Source: Tubulanus polymorphus (lineage: Eukaryota > Nemertea > Palaeonemertea > Tubulaniformes > Tubulanidae). From it: a DNA stretch of 64,000 bases. The position numbers and the translations under genes are program-made. Of this stretch, positions 54,555-64,000 are shown piece by piece. Each line of letters starts with the position of its first letter. Within the stretch, counting starts at the first letter, position 1. The DNA is taken from positions 5,327,414-5,391,413 of the forward strand of contig NC_134034.1 of assembly GCF_964204645.1 (NCBI RefSeq), given 5' to 3'. The notes below the pieces were generated by a model. That model was given only the letters and a program-made list of their open reading frames with translations. It did no database searches and was not told where the DNA came from.

Positions 54555-56790
54555 AGAACGAGAACAAGAGCCCCAAGGGGCACTGTGGCCAGCCTGTCAG
54601 CTTTTCATAAAATGGCAAATGATGCATTCTGTGGGTTAAATTTGTCCAAATACACAGCCCAGCTCATAGACTAGTCAAGCCCAGGCTAATAATTTACACA
54701 ATTCAATCTTGTTTTCATAAGTAGCACAGACAGCGACTGGAGCTGGCAGGAAAAAATACCTCAGATAAATCTTTTTCACTTGGTCGTATTGATTTGAATG
54801 CGGAATAGAATTGCATTTTCTGAAATTTGCTCAATAAAACAAAATTGAATTGGATTTGCTGTTTTACCTTGTTCAATAGAGTAAAATGGAACTGGATTTG
54901 ATATTTTTTTGCAGAATAAAATTTGATTGAATGTGCAGCAAATGGCCAATTAGCATATCAAGGGCATCCATCCGATTTGAGAAAAAAACTATTTTTCCTG
55001 GACTTTGCACAAATGTCAATGATAATTTCTGTAGTGCAAATAAAGATATTTTTCCCAAAAAACCAAATCAACTAAAGACTTCACAGAAATCAATATTGAA
55101 ATACAATTTTAGATCATAGAATAAAACCCGTAAGTAAAACGGTAGACGATACCGTGGGTTCATGTGAACACCTGCTGATCTCTGTGGCTAAGCCAATCAT
55201 AGAGGAGTCTTTGTTTTCTGATTGGCTTTTAAAAACAGATATTTTTGTGATCAGAATCGGGTGAAAAAGCTCATATAAATTTTTACGAGGCCCTATTTCA
55301 AAATCCAGCTTCATAGGGGTTGGAGAATGGATAATGCTTAATGAATTTGTTTGAATACATGCTCAGTTGCACAGTCAATGGGCCTTAGCTCTGGAAACCA
55401 TGTCATTTAAATTCGCTCCACTTGTATAGTAATAGGCTCAGCCTGCGGCTGGCCTAATAAAACTGCTTTAACAAATGTCCTACATCAGTTGTCAGGTTGT
55501 TAATCGCACCGTCGAGCTACGTTCCCCTTGCAACGGTGGAAAATACAAGTTGCTATACTCTTTCAGAATATGTATATCTCCATGCACCAAGCTTGCTACA
55601 AGTGACTCATTTGGGTATCACCGAACCGGCGGTCACATATCAGTTTATCAATGGAACAGGGTTCATAGCCAAAATTCAAGGCCATTTGAGAGGTACCTTT
55701 AAGGCAATTACCCGTAGAAAAACCTTTTTACAGCACTATATCCGCACTACAACCATTCAGAAACAAAAAATAAATTGCCCATGGGCAAAGTGTGGTTTAC
55801 CTTGAAAGCTAGAGGTGGTTTGGGGTAAGGGCATTGCTTGAAAAATCTTTTTAATTCGTAACTTCAAAGTTCTTTATTGTATTTCATCTTTCTCAAAGAA
55901 TTATTTTGTAGTCAAATAAGACCAAAAATATACATTTGTTTACGGTCAACGTCCAAAATTTCGCAAGGTACATGTAGGCGCGGCAAAGAAACTATTTTAA
56001 ATTTTCAAAGAAACGTTTTTCACAATATGAAAAAATATTCAAATAAAATTCATATGATGTCACATATCAGAGGGTGGCTGAATATTTAGTCTTTGAAACC
56101 TCTTCCAATGCATGGCCGCGGAATCTAAACCGGCGCAGTAAGAAATCGGCGTATTAGATCGTTTTAAATCCTGGAATTTTCTACTACAATATTCAGACCT
56201 CGACCTATAGCTATAGTTTGCTGCTTAGTATTTTCAGGTCACAATAAATTACAATTTATTATAAATTATATCAAATAGAAAACACAGCGCTCATCTTCTG
56301 CCGATGAAATGTCAAACGCGCCAGCAAGCAAGCAGCGTTACAGTATCACTATAGTAGTGTATACTGTACGAGCGTGTGTTTGTGTGTGCAACAGTCTATA
56401 GCACTCTGCGCGCACGTGGAGGCCTCGTGTAAGTGAATGTTTTCGATGTCAATCAAAACAATCACCGGGTATTAAAATGAAACGATATGGCCTATGGCGG
56501 ATAATAATTACATTCTCGCCAGCAATGAACATTTGAAATTCGCACGTATACGGCACCAGTGGCATGCCTAGTCCAATGAAACGTTCGCCATTCTTATGGC
56601 TTTCTCATCATTTTAGTAGCGCTGGAATTCCCCGTAAATCCCAAAAACAGCCAATCACATTTGCTTGTAGAGATGCGCCCCCAATCGAGGTCATTGCAAT
56701 TTTATACGCGAGAGCTAAGAATTTTCCCGCCAAAAACAGTTTTTCGTAGAATTTTTACAATGTTGACCATGTCATCAACGGAGGTTCGTC
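54555..56790. other. No supported gene; two repeat fragments
   Basis: CAAGAGCCCCAAGGGGCAC...GCTTTTCATAA (54568-54610) and CATTTAAATTCGCTCCACTT...GGCTGGCCTAA (55404-55457) are both matched, close together, at 61632-61768. This suggests one repeat family, here split by ~800 bases. Frames at 55475-55805 are unrecognised. Confidence 0.5.
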
Positions 56791-56854
56791 ATGTCTTCAA
56801 TCACATCGATTATACGTCGTTTATGTCTTCAATCACATCGATTATACGTCGTTT
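56791..56854. repeat. Perfect 32-bp tandem duplication
   Basis: ATGTCTTCAATCACATCGAT... occurs twice in a row with no difference (56791-56822 and 56823-56854). Confidence 0.95.
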
Positions 56855-56952
56855 AAGCGGAGAACCATTGAAACAAATGCTCACATAAAAAAACGTACCG
56901 CGATTTTACATGAATTGGCTCAATGCCAACTTCATATCGCTGACAAAGGTAA

Positions 56953-58065
56953 ACCAACCAGGAGTCCAGGGACACCGTGCCCACTTGGGAAGTGGTTTCA
57001 GATGCTCAACAATCTAACAATTTCAATATTCAATGCCCCATCCAATGACCTTAAACAAATCCAATGACCTTGAAACTCACCACAATTGTAGAACATGTCA
57101 GCAGCTACAATTTTGTAATTCATTGTGGTAACAAAATATGCCTAGTTACCAATATGATATGGAAATACTAAGTTATTCTACTATTCAACGCCCCCTGGTA
57201 ACCTGTGCGAAGCCCAATGACCTTGAAATGTCATGAGCTACAACTGTCCAATTGATTGTGGTAACAAAATATGCATAGGTACATTGTAATAAAGAAATAC
57301 TAAGTTATTGCATTGTTCAACGCCAGCTTGTGGCCATATACCAAAACCAATGACCTTGAAACTCAACACGATCATAGACCATGTCATGAGCTACACCTTT
57401 CCAATTGATTGTGGTGACAAAATTTGCATAGGTACGAATATAATATAGAAATACTAAGTTATTGTATTGTTCAACGCCCCCAGGTGGCCATATACCAAAA
57501 CCAATGACCTTGAAACTCAACACGATCATAGACCATGTCATGAGCTACACCTTTCCAATTGATTGTGGTGACAAAATATGCCTAAGTATCAATATAATGT
57601 GGAAAAACTTTTTCCACCAACGAATTAGTACTTATGACACCAAGATGGCTGCCAATTGTGTCATAATTGCCTAATCAAATATACCTGTCCCGGGTATAAA
57701 ACATCCCTTTCCAAAATATACCTACCAAAAATGACAATGAAAAAAGGCAAACCATTAGGAAGCTTCAGGACTCAGAATTCAGGCCAAAATTGAAATTTTT
57801 GGGCACAAAAAAGGTCACAGGACAGCCATCTTGAGTCTGATCGGCCCAATTTTTCTCATGCTGATGGGCCTTTGGGGGATACAAATAAATACGAACAATC
57901 AAGGTAATTGATCAAAGCGTCTTAAAAATTTCCCTCGAAAACTTCAAAAATGTGTAAAAAGTGCTGATTTTGGCAAACAACAATGGCTGCCAGTCGGCAA
58001 TCTTGAATCTGACAGGGCCAGTTTTTAGGTTGAAGATGCGCCTAGGGTAGATACATGTATAAACC
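56953..58065 (+). repeat. Dispersed repeat with internal tandem array, copy A
   Basis: Head GTCCAGGGACACC(A/G)TGCCCAC, then 3-4 units of about 130-155 bases with CCAATGACCTTGAAACTCA, CATGTCATGAGCTACA, AATTGATTGTGGTAACAAAA and CAACGCCCC. Two units at 57331 and 57485 are nearly identical (period 154). Then a unique tail (ACACCAAGATGG, TATAAAACATCCCTTTCC). Same layout as the copy at 62795-63960. Confidence 0.85.
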
Positions 58066-60805
58066 AAGGCATTACCTAGAAGCGTCTTCAAAACTTCCAA
58101 AAATAACTGGATTCCGTCTACGGACGGATGCAATAGCCCGCTGGACTAAAGTCCCAAGTGGGCTAACAAAATCAGTGTTGAAATACGCATTGAAATGCAA
58201 TATGTGACGATCAGTAAAACAGTGCAAGACAAGCTGAGTGAGACCATCTTCATCCCCCTATAGTTTCAAATCATTCTTGGACTACTTGACAAATGATGCT
58301 TTCAGTACCGAAATCCCGAGAAACCGCGGGGAATTCTCATCCCTGATTTACGATATCTGGGGGGATTATTAGTCATAAACAAGGAAAAAGTGTAGAAAGA
58401 CTTCTAAACAAGTCCAGTGGAGAGGGCACCTTAACACCAGGACTGACAACCAGAAAGAAACTTTCCATGATGGGTTTCGGTATTGACTTAGAACTTGAAA
58501 AGTGAATGGAAATAAGTGTGTTGATGCAGTGCATGTTAAATCCATACTATCAAGGTAAAACATCAAAAGTATACTTACAATGGCCACCGGATACAGTCTG
58601 CTGTCGGCACTTTCGCCAAGAACCCATGGGGTACAAGCTTCACATCGATGATTCAACACAAATGTTTTGAACATCATAACATTAGCTGTTCACAGGCTGA
58701 ACCTTAAGGCCAACTGCTAGCTGTACCCTGAGGCTATAGCTAGTCTTATGATTGACCAGGTGGAACAGGAAAACAATATTCACCAGCAAAAGAACGACAA
58801 TTAATTATGGGCGTTTAGAACTAGACAATTTTGATCTCGTGAGACAATGACATAAAACAACTAAAACTACTCGGGACAAACAAAATCAGAAGCTGCTATA
58901 TAAGTTTTTCAAATTTCAGGGTAGTACATATTAAACCAGGACGGCCAGTTACTGTTGAAATCAAGTTCATCAACTGAGTGAATGTGGCTTCCAATAGGTT
59001 CATTCATGATAGGATATCTTTTAATCGTATAGCAATTTAGGCCCAAGCATAAAATGTTTTCAAATGTGACACCATGTCTTCGCATGACCATTCGACTATT
59101 AAAATGTGGGTCTGTTGATGCATGTCTGTGTGCATGCGGTACAAACACTAATCTGCTCCATGGGAAGCGTTATCTATTACTACACGTAATTGATACATAA
59201 ATGGTTAATAACGGTTGACGCTTTATTGCAGACAATGCAATCGACTCATGTTGTGTGTTAAGTAATAAAAATATCAAAATCATCAGTGTTGCAAACTAAA
59301 TACAAGATAACGAATGCCAACATAAGGGCATAAAAAATGACGGGTTCAATTGATAACATTTAACGCCATCTTTAATTACTCAAGATTAGTTCTCAGCATT
59401 GATCAAAACATGGACCTCGGGTGTATACCGCGTGTGGTGTTATCACTGCAGAAAATAGTGGATGCACGCTACTTGCTGTGGTGCGCTTATTTCGGTGTTT
59501 AAATGATATTTTTTTCAAACAAAATAAACTCTATTCAGCAAAATACCGCGTTTGCTTTGTGGAATATGTAATTTAACTTCGACCATGTCATCAACACGAC
59601 TGTCATTATGTTCACCCAGTCCTTTAGTGTGGCTGTCTCCACAGTGATCTAAATCGCTGATCTTAATCTAAAGCGCTCTACGATCCTAGTGTACCCACGT
59701 GGTACATCTGGCTCCCGTAATCAGTAAATTCGAGTCTGTGATATAATCAGGGCGGAAATCTCAGCTGGCCAATTAATCTACCCTGGTTAAGTTAAGAGTA
59801 GCGACCGTCTGAAACTACGGAGAATGATCCGGCCTTATCCAAATTCCAAAACTTCTCACTGCGTAGTTGTGTCCGGAGCCCTCCCCAGTCTCTCGGCATT
59901 AGCGCTGAATATCACGCGCGAGGTGTTAGAGTAGATCAGCGCGTGCGCTGCACGATCAATACCTCCATGTAGGCCTATAAACATATTCTGTGTTACACAC
60001 ACACAGCGAGTGTATTGAGCATCACCGTAGAATTATTTTATAACAAATTGGAGGTCTTATAAACATCAGAATCAAATATAAACCAAGGTGCACGATCTAC
60101 ACCAAGTACAGATTGTATGTGTCAATTTACAGATCAGTCCATACAAACAGCTTAAATCGTGTCATAAAGAAACATCCACAGAGACAGACAGACATGACGA
60201 CCATGCCATAGACGGGACGAAACCCATCAAAAAGCCCATGTTTGGCCTGCAAGAATCGGTATAATTGGGCTTGACAGGGTAAAAATTCACCACAAACAAA
60301 GCACTATATGATCATATACCGGTACTTTCTCACTCCTGACTTTATTTGATCTATTGATTACATTTTTGTAAGATCTACGGATTAAATTTTCTGATACTTT
60401 TCAATTAACAACTACTGAGGTGATTCCTGACGATTCCAACAATGCTGTCAATGAGTTTGTTGCCATTTTCCCAAAATGTCTCCTTCTCGGAACAAATGGT
60501 ATTCCTGAAAAGGGCAGAAGAATTTTTTTCTAAACTCAAATCTTTGGAGAGAGGTTTATTTTTTACTTATTTGGATTGGAAGAAAAGACCTGTCCACCGA
60601 AAACAAATTGGTGTATGGTATACTGGATTTTTTCAAATTGATAATCTCCTCAGAAAATTTGCTTCAAATTCAATTGAAATTGAAGCAAGCTAACCCAGTA
60701 ACCATATAAGCAAACATGGCGGGTCATCACAGAATCTGACTTGCCACAGTTGCTGTGCCATACCCTTCGAAATATGCACCATTATATGCAAGATTTAATC
60801 TTTAC
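58066..60805. other. No supported gene; probably the 3' intron of HSPE1 or flank
   Basis: I searched by eye for the last HSP10 exon (LFRDGDILGKYV-like) and did not find it. CATCCCTG at 58339 with inward CAGGGATGAGAATTCC may be a lone right end of the CAGGGATGA family. Frames at 58369-58677 and 60442-60693 are unrecognised. Confidence 0.4.
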
Positions 60806-62026
60806 CTCCTCCTCAATCGTCACTTTAGTTCCTCCATACTCAGGTAGTAAAACCTGTTCTCCAACAGACACATTCATTTTTCTTACATCACCATTCTAAA
60901 AGAAAGAAATAATTAAGTCACCAACAGTACTCCTTATGCAGCCGTCAACTGCTCTCATTACCAATCCCTTCAGATGATCGATGTCGAGAGTGTCGATATC
61001 CTGATGATCAGTTTTTGTCAGCATGGCGAAAGCCTGTGTAAGGATATGTCATCTGAATGTCGATTATATAGGATTTTGAACAACAATAATAATAATGATA
61101 ATAAAGATTTGTATCTGTATGTGCCTGTATCTCATGACAAGTTCACCAGATGGTTGATAGGCACTATGCACTTTGCACTTTGAACTGGAAATGTTTTAAT
61201 GAACATGAACATAACTAAATTCATAAGGAAAGCTGGGGACTATTGACTGTCAGAAGGGGTGGATCGGTGTTTTCATGAATTATTTCTAATTGTCAGGTCA
61301 TTAACAAAAACAGCAGAGCCAACCAACTATGGCCAAAGGCCGAAACAGGGTTCATAGTTGTAAGGCTGTAGTCAAAATGAACACTTTTTCCAAACCGAAG
61401 TAAGCACTTTTTACAAGAAAATTAGGCTAGAAATTTTGATAAGTTACCAGTAGCCAGTTTCTTGGAAAACTTGACGAGGCCACCATTGTGGCAGTACATC
61501 TGGGGTTGGCCGTACATTTGTTTGCAGTTCATATCCGAATTAAGTTCATATCCAAGTAAGTGGAAAACATTCTTTATTGAGAGGAAAATATTTTTCTTAT
61601 CACCGATTTTAACTTCAAGCACAGAGCGAGACAAGAGCCATAAGGGGCATCACAGCCAGTCAATTGGCTTTTCACGAATCATGTAATCCTGGCTCAATAT
61701 GATTGACACGTGTCATTTAAATTTGCTCCATTTGTATAGTAATAGGCTTAGCCAACGACTGGCCTAAAAATAATGAAGTGTTATAATAACTACGTTGGTT
61801 AGTTACACATGGACCAATGATCTGTAGACAAAGAGTGATATATAAAACACAAAATTAAACTTACGTCAGTTCTTGTACCTTCACCAACAGCTTTAACTTC
61901 GGCGATCAAGACCTTTCCCATTGACTTTTCAGGTATCAAAATTCCTCCTTTCGATTTGGCTTCCGGCAACAAACGTTGAACAAGAACACGGTCAAATAAA
62001 GGTACAAATTTCTTGAATGCGGATGC
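60806..62026 (-). CDS. HSPE1: HSP10 / chaperonin 10 (mitochondrial co-chaperonin), two internal exons
   Basis: Cpn10 caps the HSP60 chamber in mitochondria and helps fold imported proteins. Exon 61865-62026 (54 codons) reads ASAFKKFVPLFDRVLVQRL, then KSKGGILIPEKSMGKVLIAE and VKAVGEGTRTD, including the mobile-loop region (KSKGGI). Exon 60806-60895 (30 codons) reads NGDVRKMNVSVGEQVLLPEY, then GGTKVTIEEE. Both are phase 0, with acceptors TTTTTTGACAG and TCTTTTAG and donors GTAAGT and GTAAAG. The 84 residues cover most of the ~100-residue family, lacking only the first few residues and the C-terminal RDGDILGKYV strand. The intron between them (968 bp) contains other repeats. The first exon should lie beyond 62027, and the last was not located. 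No frame damage, so probably a live gene. Confidence 0.93.
61632..61768 (+). repeat. Repeat in the HSPE1 intron, matching 54568-55457
   Basis: Contains CAAGAGCCATAAGGGGCATC, GGCTTTTCACGA, and CATTTAAATTTGCTCCATTT followed by GTATAGTAATAGGCT, like the two fragments near 54.6 and 55.4 kb. Just upstream, an (AAT)n-like microsatellite lies at 61083-61105. Confidence 0.65.
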
Positions 62027-62191
62027 CTGTCAAAAAACAAACAAAATGATTTAGTGTACGTCAATTTTCATACATTTTAGGACAGAATCCATTAACGTTA
62101 AATGGAAGTTCAAGATGGCAGAAAAATCTAGTCTAAATCAGTTCTCATCACAAATTTCAATGAAAATTGGCCTATCATTTGAAAGCCACAG

Positions 62192-62690
62192 GTATAACTA
62201 GATGTCCTGGGACACCACACCAATTTAGGAAGTGGTTTGAAATCTTCAACAAACAGAAAATTTCAATATTCAACATCCCTGGTAAACTAGTCAGTAACCT
62301 GTCTGCGGTATATGCACTAGTCGATGAAAGTTCCCACCCTACAGGGGCCGCGAACAGAAAAAAATTAGCGATCCATAGCGCCGGGACAGAAGCGATCCAA
62401 TCTAACAATCTCACTATTCAATGCTCCCTGGTGACCATATACAATACCAATGACCTTGAAACATACCACAATCATAGAACATGTCTACAATATAAGTTAC
62501 AACTTTGCAATTGATCATGGTAGCAAAATATGCCTAAGTAGCAATATAATAAGGAAATACTAGGTTTTTCTCCTGTTCAACACCCCCCCGGTGACCATAT
62601 AGAGCAACTAATGACCTACAACTTTCTAATTGATTGAGGTTACGAAATATGCTTAGGTATCAATATAATGTGGAATAAAGGACCAATGGT
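62192..62690 (+). repeat. Dispersed repeat with tandem array, copy B (short)
   Basis: Head TGTCCTGGGACACCACACC resembles the other copies; about two array units (62414 and 62575 start points of the CCTGGTGACC phrase); no tail. Begins about 165 bases upstream of the HSPE1 exon, on the opposite strand. Confidence 0.75.
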
Positions 62691-62794
62691 CCAGTGGCTC
62701 GCCAAACTGGTGTGAAGTAAAAAATCTGTCATGTAGGCTACCGGTATGCAAAAATTCATTTCATTGAAAATTAATCAAGAAAAAAATATATAAA

Positions 62795-63960
62795 CTAGAG
62801 GTCCAGGGACACCATGCCCACTTGGAAGTGGTTTCAAATGCTCAACAATCTAACAATTTCAATATTCAATACCCCTTGAAATGCCCCTATCCAATGACCT
62901 TGAAACTCACCATAATCATAGAACATGTCAGCCGCTACAATTTGGTAATTGACAGTGGCAATAAAATATGCCTTGTTACCAATATGATATGGAAATATTA
63001 AGTTATTCTACTATTCAATGCCCCCTGGTGACGATATGCAAAGCCCAATGACCTTGAAACTCACCATTATTATAGAACATGTCATGAGCTACAACTTTGC
63101 AATTGATCATGATAGCAAAACATGCCAAGATAGCAATATAATAAGGAAATACTAGGTTTTTCTACTATTCAACGCCCCCTGGTGACCATATAGAATAACC
63201 AGTGTCCTTAAAACTCACCACAATCATAGACGATGTCATGAGCTACAACTTTGCAATTGATTGTGGTAACAAAATATTCACTGGTACAAATATAATATAG
63301 AAATACTAACATATTGTATTATTAAACGCCCCCTATCAATCCAATGACCTTGAAACCCAACACAATCATAAAACATGTTATAAGCTACAACTCTCTAATT
63401 CATTGTGGTAACAAAATATGCTAAAGTATCAATATAATGTCGAAGAACTATTTCCCACCTACGAATGAGTACTGATAACACCAAGATGGCCGCCAATCGC
63501 ATCATAATGGGCTGATCAAAAATACCTGTCTCAGGTATAAAACATCCCTTTCCAAAGAATACCCATCAGCAATTGCAATGAGAAATGGCAAACCAGTAGG
63601 AAGCTACAGGACTCAGAATTTGGGTCAAAATTGACATTTTAGGCACCAAAAAAGGTCATAGGACGACCATCTTGAGTCCGATCGACCCAATTTTTCTAAT
63701 GTTAATGGGCCCTTGGGGATTCACGAAAAATCAAGGTAATTGATCAAAGCTTCAAAAATGTGTAATAAGTACTGATTTTGCGAACAACAATTGCTGCCAG
63801 TTGGCCATCTTGATTCTGAAAGGTCCAGTTTTTGGGCTTAAGATGTGTCTAGGGTAGATACATGTATAAACCAAATATCAAATGTCATTTTTCAAGGCAA
63901 TTTTTATCAGCCAATTTGACTTGACGGAGTTATTTGCCTGTCATTTTGTAGTCTGTTGAT
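62795..63960 (+). repeat. Dispersed repeat with tandem array, copy C (full layout)
   Basis: Head AGGTCCAGGGACACCATGCC, array units near 62863, 63013, 63166 and 63319 (period about 150), then the tail ACACCAAGATGGCCGCC and TATAAAACATCCCTTTCC, as in copy A. Confidence 0.85.
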
Positions 63961-64000
63961 ATGAGCGTCTACTCTTTGTTGTCATCAATGCACAACAGCT

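Noticed and set aside
54873-55314. ORFs on both strands near 55 kb
   Set aside because: They overlap each other and fall in repeat-rich AT sequence without domain signals.
57317-57541. Minus-strand ORF with an internal protein repeat
   Set aside because: The protein repeat is only the 154-bp DNA tandem array read in one frame.
56953-63960. Possible CRISPR-like regularly spaced repeats
   Set aside because: Units are contiguous 130-155-bp minisatellite repeats in animal DNA, with no spacers or cas genes.

Overview
The window is animal genomic DNA, AT-rich, with spliced genes and many transposable elements of kinds common in marine invertebrates: Ty3/gypsy, BEL/Pao, CR1/L2-type LINEs, PIF/Harbinger, MULE, Tc1/IS630-like, Helitron, a THAP exon and several unnamed DDE families. 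Nothing in it is bacterial. I cannot name the species; an invertebrate deuterostome or lophotrochozoan would fit. Only two regions look like ordinary host genes: an intronless class A GPCR (39619-40590, minus) and two exons of the mitochondrial co-chaperonin HSP10/HSPE1 (60806-62026, minus).

Layout. 1-7.6 kb: a partial gypsy integrase, then a zinc-finger and proline-rich coding region cut by a nearly intact 5'-truncated LINE (1420-4133) with a 6-bp target duplication; exon-like remains follow, then a second, decayed LINE on the minus strand. 7.6-21 kb: mostly noncoding, with a broken minus-strand ORF, a hairpin MITE, Tc1/IS630-like and MULE fragments, inverted-repeat elements and a dead Helitron helicase. 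21.3-25.5 kb: a complete but dead DNA transposon with terminal inverted repeats (TIRs) and a TTAT target duplication. 25.6-27 kb: a dead LINE. 27.7 kb: a promoter-like block of three tandem CCAAT units and a TATA box. 32.3-35.4 kb: remains of a PIF/Harbinger element (Myb-like ORF on plus, transposase on minus).

35.6-37.8 kb is the most interesting part: a 2,157-bp element with perfect 34-bp TIRs, a 5-bp target duplication (TATAA) and two convergent, partly overlapping genes. The minus-strand gene resembles the N-terminal zinc-binding region of RAG1. At 44.0-45.6 kb lies a frameshifted gene whose motifs resemble the zinc-binding part of the RAG1/Transib catalytic core and which ends in a PHD-like finger. 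I infer that both may belong to a RAG1-related invertebrate transposon lineage.

42.0-43.3 kb is a MULE-like element with long TIRs and a 9-bp target duplication. 49.1-50.2 kb holds two nested copies of one small TIR family. 50.9-52.1 kb is a BEL/Pao gag remnant. 52.6-54.6 kb contains a THAP exon between inverted repeats. The right end carries HSPE1 exons between three copies of a dispersed repeat with an internal tandem array.
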